Below are positions 1-11,930 of a DNA stretch of 64,000 nt, in pieces. Every line of letters begins with the position of its first letter. Position 1 is the stretch's first letter. Position numbers and translations under genes: made by a program. The notes beneath the pieces are model-generated. The model made no database searches. It worked only from the letters and a program-made list of their open reading frames with translations, and had not been told where the DNA came from. This stretch comes from Eonycteris spelaea (lineage: Eukaryota > Chordata > Mammalia > Chiroptera > Pteropodidae). The DNA lies in NCBI GenBank assembly GCA_003508835.1, contig PUFA01000092.1, positions 6,367,501 through 6,431,500 of the forward strand, read 5' to 3'.

Positions 1-230
1 TTCCAGGAAAGTGAGGGTGGGGTACTGATCTGTGTAGGTTACATTTTGAGGGCCTTTGTGCCATCTGGTTTCTGGCTGGTTTAGGTCAGCGAGGGCACTG
101 GTGGGAAGGGGTAGAAAAAAGTAGGGACAATTTCTCTTCCTTCCTCTGTACCCCAAGTCACTGAAGCACAAATTCCAGCAACATAAATCCTCCCATTTTC
201 CATTTCTGCCTTATGGACAGTGCCCTCTGG
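1..230. other. Possible ancient interspersed repeat (unassigned)
   Basis: Moderately GC-rich text with phrases such as GGGCCTTTGTGCCATCTGG and GGGCACTGGTGGGAAGG recalls an old mammalian repeat that I cannot name. No open frame of interest crosses it. It could equally be unique sequence. Confidence 0.25.
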
Positions 231-359
231 AACACTGAGTACTAGAATGGAAAGTAAGACAATATCTTCCTAAACTTAAAATAATAATAATATTAAATGA
301 ATAAAACAAATAAAAGGAACCAAAACACAAGTCAGGGTAAGAGAACCCAGTCTACAAAC

Positions 360-374
360 AAAATTTTTACATTT
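360..374. repeat. Left target-site duplication of the L1 insertion
   Basis: AAAATTTTTACATTT recurs at 635-650 with one extra T, on the far side of the L1 3' end. The word is AT-rich, so chance is not excluded. Confidence 0.55.
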
Positions 375-634
375 TTTTAAATAACTCCACTTAATTTTTT
401 CCTAGGATCTTTCTTTTTTAAAATTAAATATATTGGGGTAACATTAACAAAATTATATAGGTTTTCAAGTGTAAATTTCTATAGTACATCATACATATAC
501 TGCATTATGTGTTCACCATCAAAGTTGAATCTCCTTCTGTCATCATATATTTGATCCCCTGTACCCTTATCTGCCTCCTCCCCTCCCCCATTTTCCATCT
601 GGTAACCACTAAACTGTTCTCTGTGTCTATGAGT
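375..634 (-). mobile_element. L1 3' UTR fragment, 5'-truncated
   Basis: Read on the minus strand this is the end of an L1 3' UTR. On the plus strand the landmarks are ATTGGGGTAACATTAAC, TGTGTTCACCATC, CTCCTTCTGTCATCA, a C-rich block near 578-592 and GGTAACCACTAAACTGTTCT. This arrangement is typical of young laurasiatherian, particularly bat, L1s. Only about 215 bases of recognisable L1 remain (about 418-634). The stretch 375-417, between the TSD and the L1 end, is AT-rich and not obviously L1. It could be a decayed A-tail or a short 3' transduction. No coding part survives. Confidence 0.75.
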
Positions 635-650
635 AAAATTTTTTACATTT

Positions 651-2190
651 AATGGATTTTGTTAGCAAATCACAAAGGATTTTCAAAGAACCTTAGAGAC
701 GGTTGGACGTAGCAATCACAATTATCTCTAAATCTTCTTAACCAAAGCACCTCTATTGGGAGCAACTATAAAGCTAACAGAGTTTAATCTCTATTTTAAA
801 AGCTCTTCCAATAATGAAATGATCCTTTCCTATGACAGACTAAGAAAGTTGTTAGCATAATTGAGTTTATGGTATTTCCATAAATTCCAAAGAAGGCATT
901 GGCTATATTCAATAAACAGATTATCTTCTGAAAGAAGAGAGAAATTATCTGTATCAAGGATGATGTAACCAATCACAGGCCATGCTCTTCTATCAACACA
1001 AACTTCACTATTTTCCTTCCTAAAGGTATGCGCACCTCCCAAATTTTGTTTTCTCTTGCATCCTAAACTTACTCAAGAAGGTATTTATCATTGGAACACT
1101 ATTTTTCTTTCCTTCCTTGTGTATTTCTGGTTGAATTATTTAAGCTATTTGGCACTATGAAATCCCCTTAGGAAATAACTATTGATCTCCTGTTAGAGCA
1201 TGAAGGTGACTCTCAAGCACCTTTTCCTAGAACTTTTGAGAAACACTACATAAGAAAGCAAGGTTACAAAACCCCAGCTCACACTTAAAACTAAACAAGC
1301 AGTGGATCATATCCTAACAAGAATCATGGAGACACCATTCTTTAGACTGTAGTAGAATAGTTCAAATTAGTTTAATAGTTCTAATTTTTAGTTTTTACAT
1401 ACTCAAAACATGAATTTTTAGTCATTGGGCCTGTGAGTCAGTATTAAAGGGTTTGAGGTCTATTTTTAATTATTTTTCTATGACATCCGACATATCTGGA
1501 AGAATTCATATGCATTCCAAAATATCTTTGGTTCTTCAGACCTGCCCTGCCTCAAATAAACTAAGTTGCACTATTATCTTTTTGTCAAAAGATGACACCA
1601 CCACTTAACATAAATTGTTTTCCATTATGCAGAAGTGGTGTGATTCCTTTGAGTTCTGAGGCCTAAGTCTGACGTTTACAAAAAAGAGACTTTTAAATTT
1701 AGAACTCAATGAAACATCCACGTTTCTTAGGATTTTTGATTGTAATGAATAAAAAAGGAAAGACAGATCTTCATTATAAGTCTGATGAAAAAATGCTGAT
1801 GTTTAGTCACAGGCTTCTCAGGGCATTGAAATGAAATTGATCAAGTAAAATCTTAAATCAAGTAAATCTATAACATAAGAAAATTTAGACTCTAGACCAC
1901 TTAAGATTTTCCTCCAGCTCTGAAATACTGTGATTGCAATAGTGTGGTTTCTTTATACTCTCTGATTTTGTGATGTGGAATCCTTAATGTTCCAATGCTT
2001 TTCACCCCCTTTTTACTATATTTTCCTCTGTCATCTCATTTGGAAAATATAATTTATAAATCATATGTTTTCAGGAAACTTCATTGTCCACCTTTTTTTC
2101 TATTTCATAACAGAAACCATTGATGCTATGGAAATTCTCTGGAACTTTATGAATATTCTTTAATGTCCTGTGTCCTTTGCCAGGACATAT
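651..2190. other. Unassigned AT-rich sequence
   Basis: No recognised repeat, RNA or exon. All frames are short and stop-rich; the longest is a 70-codon minus-strand frame at 830-1042 with no familiar motif. Confidence 0.6.
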
Positions 2191-2204
2191 AAATGTTGAA
2201 TTTA

Positions 2205-2854
<650 letters not shown>

Positions 2855-2855
<1 letters not shown>

Positions 2856-2950
2856 ACACACACACATATGTATATATATGTACAGGCATATATATGCATA
2901 TATATACATATATTATATCTGAATATGTATATATAATGTGTGTGTGTATG
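2855..2950 (+). repeat. CA repeat grading into TATA/GTAT-rich tract
   Basis: A short (CA)5-6 follows the CT tract directly. After it comes alternating purine-pyrimidine AT-rich sequence (TATGTATATATATG, ATATATACATATA), ending in GTGTGTGTGTATG near 2950. This is a compound microsatellite. Confidence 0.9.
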
Positions 2951-2984
2951 TAAAATGTGAGGAAGCAGGAAAATGTATTTAGTT

Positions 2985-3375
2985 AATAGAAACTTTAAGA
3001 CAATACACTGTCAAAAAATTTATAAGAAAATGAATATTGTGTGTAATAAAAAATAGAAGCACTACAAAATGTATATCATGTATAATTAAAAATGGAAACA
3101 CTATAAAACATCCAAATGGATTCTAAAACTTAGAAATGCAATATCAGAAGTCAAAATTTATTGGAAAGGCTTAACAGCAGTTTGGATATTGCAAAAAGAA
3201 CATTGTGAATGAACTTTAGAACAAATCAATAAAATTGCCCAAACTGAAATTAAAAAGTTTTTAAATCAACAAAATATCCATAACTATGAGATAATATCAA
3301 ACAGTCAAATATAATTAGAGTCCCAGAAGGAGAGAAAGCAGGTCAGGAGAAAATTTTGAAGTAACTTTCCTCATA
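2985..3375 (+). mobile_element. Old L1 5' UTR, second part (toward ORF1)
   Basis: Diagnostic phrases in order: AAATTTATTGGAAAGGCTTA, AACAGCAGTTTGGATATTGC, GATAATATCAAACAGTCAAA and GAGTCCCAGAAGGAGAGAAAG. They match the L1M region just upstream of ORF1. No ORF1 reading frame survives downstream. Confidence 0.65.
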
Positions 3376-4700
3376 GCAACAAAGTGTTCGTTTCACAATG
3401 GTGTCCCTCTCCTCCTGCCTTCTAACTGCTCTCTCCCTTCCACCTCCCCTGGACTAGAACTGGTGTGGGTATGCGTGCAGTGTTGTCAGTTTGAAGCATG
3501 GCTGATCCTGAATTAAAATAATTAAATTAGAGTAAGTTTGTAGTAATCTTCAAATCCATGGAAGACAATGAACCAGTAAATTCCATGCATTTCTAATTAC
3601 TGCATAGTGCTATTTTTAGTTGAAATATGATAAAACCCAAATTCTGAATCTTGAGGGGGGAAGGAGCAATCTTAAACATAATCATTACATTTAATCAGTT
3701 TATAAATAATCCTTCTCCTCTACAAGGCATTTTAAAAATACACAACTAAAACACAGAAGGGAAGGGAGCAGTGATGTGGCAAGTAAATCTGCAAATGCTC
3801 CTTCTAATAACCTATTCTGCCAAATTTTAAGTATGTAATTAAATGGAAGCAATCAGGTACAAAGAGGCTGTTAAGAAGCAGAAATTCATCTATGATGTGC
3901 ACTGATGGACGTGGTTGCATGGGATGAGGCTTAAACACTACAGCTGGGTCAGCCAATAGGCCCCAAAAGTGGTGATGAGAAGCTCCCGTTCTTTTTACTA
4001 GAAGATTCACATGGGGTGGTGGGAGATGTTATGTCTATACTGGCAGGAGTGGAAAGGGAAGCCATTCCTACTGGGAAGGTACTGTAGCATGCCTCCATCT
4101 CCTACTGGTGCTTTGTCAAACACTCTGATGAAACAAGACTATAGGAAAGAAAACAAAAAAATCAAAGATTTTTAATCTTATATAAGTCTAAATGGGAAAA
4201 CGCATTTTTCATTACACATTTCACATTTCCTTAGCTCATCAGTCAGTATTTAAGGATCCTTTGGCACAGTAGCCTCATTCTTATGTTTTTGAAATTTTCT
4301 GATTACAATTGTGTCATTATATGTGTTAGCTATTATTTTGGAATAAATACTCTTGCTTGAAAGAAGAATAATTGGAGGAAGACTGGTGCAATTAACTGAT
4401 CTGACCAGAGATTTCAGGCAACCTCGGATGTAACATGTTCTTAGGTACATGGGATAAGAATCAAAAAGAACAGCTTTGAAGATTGTTGAGGATAGTGATA
4501 AACCACAGTGCCTTAGAGATGACTATATAATTCTCTTATAGCACTACTCTAGAATGAAAATACAAGAGGAAAAGTGAAAGTGAGGGTGGAGAAAGGGATT
4601 GAGGATTTGGGTGGGGGTGGCTACAGAGGATTGAGAATAAATGGATTTAATTGAATGACTACAGTGCTGTGCAGAAAAGAGGAAGGATAAAATTAAGAAA
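3376..4700. other. Unassigned sequence
   Basis: No repeat family or exon recognised. A C/T-rich patch lies at 3400-3450 and a G-rich patch at 4580-4625 (GGTGGAGAAAGGG, GGGTGGGGGTGG). Confidence 0.55.
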
Positions 4701-4701
4701 A

Positions 4702-4742
4702 CAGAGCGAGAGCAAGAGCCAGAGCAAGAGCGAGAGCGAGAA
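4702..4742 (+). repeat. GAGCGA/GAGCAA hexamer minisatellite
   Basis: About six to seven copies of the purine-rich hexamer AGAGCN (AGAGCGAGAGCAAGAGCC and so on). Read in one frame it gives an artefactual Ser-Glu/Gln/Lys repeat at the start of a 62-codon frame. I do not call that a gene. Confidence 0.9.
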
Positions 4743-5835
4743 CCTATTAGTAACTACTCTTGAGCAAGTTCAATGTAAGGTTACTTTCGGCTTATATTTG
4801 AATAATAGCTGCCTGCTTCTCTTTCTGAAAGGCTTCTAAGACAGCATTCCATCACTTTCCCTCTTGGCCTATTAGGCTCCCTAAAGAAACAGTCTTTGCT
4901 TTTTGAAAAGCTACAGCCAACAAGTCTCCTTTTACTTTCAAGCTTACATGAGAAAGAATCAAAAAGACTAGGATTCTTTCCCATTTTTTCCCAATCCTTT
5001 CCCTTTCTCTAGTATCAGCAATCACTACCTCTATTTCTGCAGTCAGAAGCACACTTTGGCATCTTATATTACCCTAGTTCCATTTTGAAACCTAAAATTA
5101 TTTTCTAATGAGACAATACAAAAATGGCCAAAGAACAGTCCAGAAAGTAAACTGTATTTTTTTCCAGAAACATTGACAATCCTGAAAAGTTAATTTCCCA
5201 CAGGCTCAAACTCAGGATCCTGCTTGATTCTTCATGGTGTCAAAATAAGATGTGAATTAAGTTTGAAGGAGTCACAAGTAAAAATAACTTTTAAAGTGAT
5301 TATTAACTCAAGTGAGGCAGCAACTATATTTTGTTAAACATATGTAAACATGACACCCAACCTTGCTCCTCTCCCACCAAAAAAGTGCAAGTCACATGTT
5401 AAATTCCAAGACCTAACAGAAAAATTTGGGAAGAGTAATAAAAAGTCTTTAAGGATTTATTTCTTTTTTAGGCAAATTATTAATGACCATCAGAAGTAAA
5501 GTGATTTGAGAAGAGAAGCTTGCTGCGTACCAGCTGCTGTTGGAATCAACTAATTACAACATTTCACTCAATATCTCACCAGATACACATTCATAAACAA
5601 GAAGAGCTTTAATACTTTACAGTTAGACCTTTAAATTATTTTCTAAGACAGAATTGTATGCAAAAGTTATTGGATATATAAATGACATTGAGAAACAATC
5701 CAGCCAGATTTTATACAACAAATTTCAACATCCTTCTTGATGTCTCACAGACATTAACTCTAGTTTTTCCACTCAGTGAAAAGACTGGATTGTCCTTAAA
5801 AAGGAATAGTAACTGCTACTGTCAATTTAATTATC
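4743..5835. other. Unassigned AT-rich sequence
   Basis: No recognised element. Frames on both strands are short and unrelated to families I know. Confidence 0.55.
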
Positions 5836-5837
5836 TG

Positions 5838-5965
5838 TTTGCCCCACTAGACTGTGAGCACCTCCTAAGCAGGATATGGGGTTTTACTTTTGTATCCAAA
5901 GGACCTAACACAGAGCCTATTATCTGGTAAATGTTCAGTAAACATTAGTTGAATGGATAACAAGG
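5838..5965 (+). mobile_element. L2 3' end
   Basis: CCCCACTAGACTGTGAGCAC, then GTATCCAAAGGACCTAACAC and GTAAATGTTCAGTAAACATT ending in GTTGAATGGATAA is the canonical order of the L2 LINE 3' terminus. It is heavily diverged and non-coding. Confidence 0.85.
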
Positions 5966-6179
5966 AGCAGGCAATCACCAGCATATCATGTTTGAAGGTA
6001 GTACACAGTGACTCCTTGGGTGCTGAACCTTTCATTATTAGTCTCTTCTTTGGATTAAAATATTAATGACACTCTCCTGATAGGTACAAAAGTAGACCTG
6101 AACAAACTCTGAGGCCTCTCCTATTCCTGAGTAGAATTACTCAACATTATAAAGATGTCAGCTCTCCACAAATTAACTG

Positions 6180-7880
6180 ATAAATATCCGATCCCAATAA
6201 AATATCAATAAACTTTTTTATGGAGTTATATAAGTTAATACTAATGTTTATATGGAAAACAAACATGCAAGAATAGTCAGGAAAACAATGAAGAAAAAAA
6301 CTGTGAAAGGAGTCTAGCTCTACCTATAACACACTATATTATAAAGCCTCTATGATTTAAATATTGTGGTACTGGCATACAAATAGACAAACAGACCGAA
6401 GGAAAAAATACAAATAGATCCAAGTCTTATGGAAATTTACTGCATGATAAAGGCATATCTCAAATTACTGGGGCAAAAATCAACTTTTTAATCAATGGTA
6501 GCCATTTTAATAAATGACAAAAGATAAAATTAGATCCATACCTTACTCCATACATAAGAATAAACTCCAAATAGATCAGAAATCTTAATGTGATACATAA
6601 AACCATGTAAGTATTAGAAAAAAATAGGTGAATTCCTTTAACCTCACTGTAGGAAAAAACCTCACTTTCTAATTATAATTTGAAATCTAGAGGCAATAAA
6701 AGAAAATATTGATAAATGTCCCAATTTTTAAAAAAATTGCATGGCAAACACCATAAAGTTAAAATGCAACTAACAAACTGAAATAAAATATTGCAAAATA
6801 TATCTCAAATCAAAAGCTAAAAATCCCTAATGTACTAGAACTCTAAAACTGAGGGACAACTGACCAAAACCCAATGGAAAAATGGTAAAAAGATACGAAT
6901 AGACAAGTCACAATATATATATATACAAATGACCCTTAAACATATGTGAAGATGCTTAAACTCACTCATAATTAAATGTAAATTAAAGCAACACTGAGTT
7001 ACTATTTTTCACCTATCAGATTAGAGAAACTATAGAAGTATGACATATTTTGTTGGCCAAGCTGTGAAGAAATAGGCATTCTCTTACACTGCTATGAATG
7101 CAAACTAGAAAAAAATCTTCTGGATGAGGAATTTGGAAATTTGTAACTAAGCTATACATGCTCTTACCTATATATAAGAAAGGATTTGAATAAACAATGG
7201 CAGATCCATACAATGGAGTACTATGCAACTGTATAAAGAATAAGGACAATCACTATGAACTGATGAGAAGTGATTTCCAAGATACACTGCTAAGTACAAG
7301 AAACAAAGTGAAAAATATTATCTGCAGTATGTTATCTTCATTAAGAAGAGAAAATAAGAAAGTGTACAAGAAGAAATACAGGAAGAACAAATTAGAAAAT
7401 ATTACTGGAGATAGTCATCCACAGTGGTTAGATCAAAATAACGTGGAAAGAATGAATGAAAGTATAATTTATTTTTTATATTTCTGATTTTTAGAACCAT
7501 GGTAATGTTTAACATATCCATAAATGAATAAACAATTAAAATCAACCAGGACATTGGGGGAGCCCAAACAAAATTCAAACAGAGTTAACCTAATTGTATT
7601 ACCAACGAATACCATAACCACACTGAGGAGATGGTGAAGAAAAGAACTACCCTAAGTAACTTTGTAAGACAGCAGTTTATTATGTATGTAAGGCTAAAGA
7701 AAAAAGACAAATATTGTATTCTATTAAATTTGGTTTTCACAGGGGTATGGGTTAGTAATTCTGAAACTGTGATTGAGGAAATAATAAATATATTAATTTA
7801 ATAATATAATACATATATTTTGGATCATGAAATCCAGATTTCTGATAGTCTCTACAATGGGTGAAGCTAGGGTTCAACCT
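6180..7880 (+). mobile_element. L1M ORF2 C-terminus plus 3' UTR, decayed
   Basis: ORF2 landmarks are visible: GGTACTGGCATACAAATAGAC (6370), AATAAACTCCAAATAGATCA (6560), ACCCAATGGAAAAATGG (6870), TGCTTAAACTCACTCATAAT (6952) and AATGGCAGATCCATACAATG (7196). A 3' UTR follows (TTTGTAAGACAGCAG, TGGTTTTCACAGGGGTATGG). The frame is broken throughout; only 96 codons stay open at 7197-7487, over the 3' part. The 3' UTR resembles those at 23.3-25.3, 46.1-46.6 and 55.8-58.1 kb. Confidence 0.85.
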
Positions 7881-8081
7881 ACATTGATTTTAATATATTC
7901 TCTATTTCTGAATTGTTAATCATTATGATTGAACTTCTAGCAAATCATTCTAAAATAGTAAGAATATGAATGAATGGCACCTTCCTTCTAAAGAGGTAAA
8001 ATTACTGCTGGCATAATTATTTCCAGCCCCAGGAAATTCAGCCCCAGGAAAAGGATATTTTGCAGTCTCAAAAAAAGTAAG

Positions 8082-8325
8082 TTTAATAATTATAAATAAT
8101 AGCAGTCACCAAATGTTGAGCATCACTATGTGCCAGGCACTAGGCCATGTGCTTTTCACAAAGTATTTCATTTAATCTTATTTAAAGGACATTTTTATGG
8201 TGTTTAAAGGTTAGGATATGTGTACAAATTAGAAATGGAGAGAGTTGAAGTAACTGCCCAATCTCAATCTAACATCAGAACTCTCAAATACAGTCATCAT
8301 GTCATACTCTTCAAGGCTACCAACA
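8082..8325 (-). mobile_element. MIR (antisense)
   Basis: CACTATGTGCCAGGCACTAG, CATTTAATCTTATTTAAAGG and GAGAGTTGAAGTAACTGCCC follow the reverse complement of MIR over most of its length. Confidence 0.8.
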
Positions 8326-9728
8326 GGGGTCTCTGATTCCTGTGCTATTGCTTTAACTCTGTACACTCTGCTACCTTATGACCCCATGTAACTGGGGACT
8401 CTCGACATTCTATCAGAAGAAGAGCCAGATATAGTAAGTCATTTTTCTTTTCTGGATAGAGTCTTGGGTTACTTCTCTTTGTGATCTTATTGGCACCTTA
8501 TATTTTTCAGAACTCAGTTCATTTAATATAGTCTTTAAAGGAAAAGACAGAACATAATGGGAAAAAGCATTTCTGAGATTCTACCAAAAGATTTAAGAAA
8601 CTGGAAAAGATTACATCTTTTAGCAGAAGGCTTATTTTGAAAGTTTAACCAGTCTCCAAACTTATAATTGCTTTAACTATAATCCAAGAAATCCTTAAAG
8701 TGCTGGATTCTCAAGAAGTGAAAACTAATTCTATTAGCTAGGGCCAGGGACAACTGCAAGGATCTCAGTTTCTTTGCTTATTTCAACCTTTCGGGCAATT
8801 CTCTTCACCACCCTTTCCCTTGTCTCTTTCCGGGATACCATGAAACCTGACAAAGTCAAATGATTATGTCCAGAGTCATTTCTATAATTCACAAATTATA
8901 GAAGAGAAATCGAAAGTTGAAAATTGTTCAGACTCAAGAAAAACACATAAGCAACCAAGTATAGACATCAGAGAAAAAGTGCTATGTTTGGAAGAACTCC
9001 TGGATACCTTGTTCAGAAAGGTCCTCTCTCCTCTCAAATTGTTCCTTTTAAACAAAAACCCACCCATTCCTAAACTGTGGGGTGTCCTACACCACAGCTT
9101 TCAACCCCACAGCTGTGTAGCTGCCCTGTTTACTTAGCCGCTCCTACTGTTTGTTCTCCAGAGGATTGTCCAGACTTTCCAGAAAAATAGCAGTGGCTCT
9201 TAGAAACGGAGAGCTCTACCAGAAATAGCAATGATGAGACTTAAGTGCTACTAGAAAGAAATCTTCGATGACCAAGATTCATGAGTAAATATTTAAGATC
9301 TAGCATATGGTATATGGCTTCCATATTTGCAAATCATTCAGACCTAAAGTTCTAAGAAATGAAAAAAACATGAGATTTTGTTGCAAATTCTGTATAATTA
9401 CTTATAGATATTCTGCTAAACATACTTTAGGTGTGACAGAAATCTGGACTTGGGAAAATATTTTTTATTAAGTACTTGTCACTGCTGTGGGTTTAATTTT
9501 GGGGAACTATACAGAAATGTTAGATTGGTCCATTTTACTTTGAATCAGACAAAGCAGATGAACTCTGAAATAGAAGTTGTTGACAAGTTCTCAAAGCTGT
9601 TGATATCTTCCTGAATTTCAAGTTTCAAGATATAACATTAGGAAATTATCTGTTTTTATTTAATACCTTGCCTTAGTACAAACACATCTGAGGTAGCTTA
9701 TGGAAATACATGTAGCACAATCAGATTT
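8326..9728. other. Unassigned sequence with a small dyad cluster
   Basis: No repeat family recognised. The one structural feature is the nested inverted repeat at 9075-9117, listed separately. Confidence 0.55.
9075..9117. other. Nested inverted repeats (potential hairpins)
   Basis: CTGTGGGGT (9075-9083) pairs with ACCCCACAG (9104-9112). Inside it GGTGT-CCT-ACACC can form a tight stem. At the right edge CACAGCTGTG (9108-9117) is a perfect palindrome with an E-box core. The folds are mutually exclusive. No function can be assigned. Confidence 0.7.
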
Positions 9729-9739
9729 CCCCCCCCCCC
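9729..9739 (+). repeat. Poly(C) run
   Basis: About ten consecutive C bases follow TTT and precede AAAG. This is an isolated homopolymer with no associated element. Confidence 0.9.
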
Positions 9740-11254
9740 AAAGATAAAAAATCAGAGCAAGGTGAAAGGAGGAAAAAGAAAAGCCTGGGAAAATTAGTTC
9801 ACAGAAATGCCTGCCTCAGGTTTCTGCACAGGAATAAGGGAAACTACACATAAATTCTGGACCCCCTGGGAGCCAAAGCAGGAAGGGAGACACAGTCACC
9901 AATGGGATTCGTGTCTTCCATAGGTAAGCAGGGATGATATGGAAAATACTTAACAACTGGGATTGCTCAAGCCCCAACTGACCTGATGTTCACTTTAAAA
10001 AGGTAGTATGGTATCACAATATGTAGAATTTTGCCAAAAAGAAATGGGATGCATCCCATTTAATTTGCTATCCTTAGATTAAAATTATGTGAGTACATGT
10101 TTAGAGAAAGATTCCTCTGTAAATCAAACTCTTTGCTTAAAATAAAGGTTTTCGTTTATTTCCCATGTTTTAAAACAGAAACTTGGTCAAGACCTCAAGT
10201 TAAAATTTAAATCTTGATTTCAATTGGTGATGTTTTTAAGTTTAGAGAAAACCTTCCAAATACGTTTATTGTCCTTATTTAGTTTCTCTTATATATCTCA
10301 TATGTGCATATTCAGACTTGCAGAGAGTTTATTTTATGGCAAGATTTTTTCTGTAATCTGAGTCCCAGTGATGGTGTCTTTGGCCTGGAAATACTAGAAT
10401 GCTACAAGATTGAGAAAGATGAGTTCCCATGAAACAGATTTCTAGTTAAGTATTAAATGAATATGCTATCCTCTGTTCCCTGGGAAATGGCCTCCTCCAT
10501 AACAGTTCCTACAAGGGAAACCAGCAAAATAGAAAGGGCTGCACAGCACAGGAAATTCTGCAAAGTAACAGAAGGAGGCGCATTTATTTCTCATACAATC
10601 AATTTCACTCAGAAAGGGGTTGCAAAAACCGTGTAGGGGATAAAGTGAAGATTGTACCCTAATCCCCCCTTGGCTTCTCATGGAAACCATTTTTTTTAAG
10701 GGAAATTGATTCCAATTTTATGGAGAAGGTAAGAAACATGCTTTTCCTATATGCCTCTGACTCCAACCAAAAGAGGGGCTTCCCAAACTTTTCTAAATGA
10801 AGAATCCCAGGAACATAACAATCATTTCCAATTCGACTGTCTGTGCTTACAATTAACTTTTCCTTCACAAGTAACTACAAAGTGTGAGGGATGTTAAGGA
10901 GTTTGACCAAGTAATAACAAATTGACTAAAGTAGTCTTTGTTTAACAGGTCCATTAATTTTAATCAGATGTTGAGCTTTAAGATGTCAGTCTTTTTAAGT
11001 TAAAACCTCAAGTCCTGGGGGCTACTAATAGAAAAAAAGGAACAACAGAGAAGAACAAGAAAATGTGAGACAGTCAGAAGAAGAGAAAAAATCAGGAGGG
11101 AAAATGGAAGAAAATTAGAAAGAAAAGAGGTAGCAAGTCATACATTTCCTACGGTATGAAGGTAATAACATGATACCAAAAGATCCCGGAACAAACTTAC
11201 TATAAAGATAAAAATAGGATTGACCATTTCTGGGATAAGAATAAATTTCCTTTA
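9740..11254. other. Unassigned sequence
   Basis: No known repeat or exon found. It holds the 20-bp palindrome at 10042-10061 and a purine-rich stretch at about 11030-11130 (GAAGAACAAGAAAATG, GAAGAAGAGAAAAAA). Confidence 0.55.
10042..10061. repeat. 20-bp perfect palindrome
   Basis: AAATGGGATGCATCCCATTT equals its own reverse complement, with no spacer. The flanking bases (G on the left, A on the right) do not extend it. The centre is the ATGCAT hexamer. Role unknown. Confidence 0.98.
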
Positions 11255-11415
11255 GAAAGAGCCTTTCAACCTGGGTCCCTAGACCCTGAAAAGGCTCCTT
11301 GTATAGGTTGTGGGTGTCCACGAATCCCTAGAAATCTGTATGATACTGGTATGCATATGTGTATGTAGTGGTATGTGGTTTTATCAGTTTCTCAAAGAAT
11401 TCTTTTGCTCAAAAG
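11255..11415 (+). mobile_element. Probable old non-autonomous DNA transposon fragment
   Basis: CTTTCAACCTGGGTCCCTAG, GTGTCCACGAATCCCTAGAA and ATCAGTTTCTCAAAGAATTC recall a common ancient MER-type element with the same order (heading phrase, fortunate 'ccatgaatcccc' core, 'tctcaaagg' end). I cannot name the subfamily with confidence. Confidence 0.5.
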
Positions 11416-11699
11416 AAATAAAAATCAGTGCATGAAAAGGAATTTCTTCATAATTAAGCTTGGATTACTACCTCAAGTTCTTGGTTCACTTAATCATGGA
11501 AGGATCCATTACCCTGTTCCTGACAAAGTTAATCTATGAATCTCAAATCTGAAAAAAAAATTGAAATGTTATATGGTCTATTTTCAATGTCTTTAGAAAG
11601 GACTACAGTCTATAATAAGTGAAAATACAGTCATTTTTCAAATTCTGCAGAGCAGATTTCTAATCCTTTTTTGGTAGATTTATCATTTATATTTCTCAC
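11416..11699. other. Unassigned sequence
   Basis: Nothing recognised; AT-rich with no notable frame. Confidence 0.5.
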
Positions 11700-11930
11700 T
11701 ATAAGGGAGTTCGTTCTGCCTGGCCTAACTCCCTCATGTTGCAAAATAATGTAGTCTCTTATGTTTAAACAATCCAGTATTTTTGGATACCATCATTAAA
11801 TTCAACTTCAATTTCTTTCCTCTAGTGCTTCTGACCTTTCCACATGAGTCATTCTAAAATCATTAATCATCTTCATGGTTTTCCTCTAAACCCTTTTTGA
11901 GTCTTCATACTTTTCTATAAATTCAGAAAT
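11700..11930. mobile_element. Possible L3/CR1 fragment
   Basis: CATCTTCATGGTTTTCCTCT followed by AACCCTTTTTGAGTCTTCAT echoes the antisense 3' part of mammalian L3/CR1. The match is weak and the upstream part is uncertain. Confidence 0.3.
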
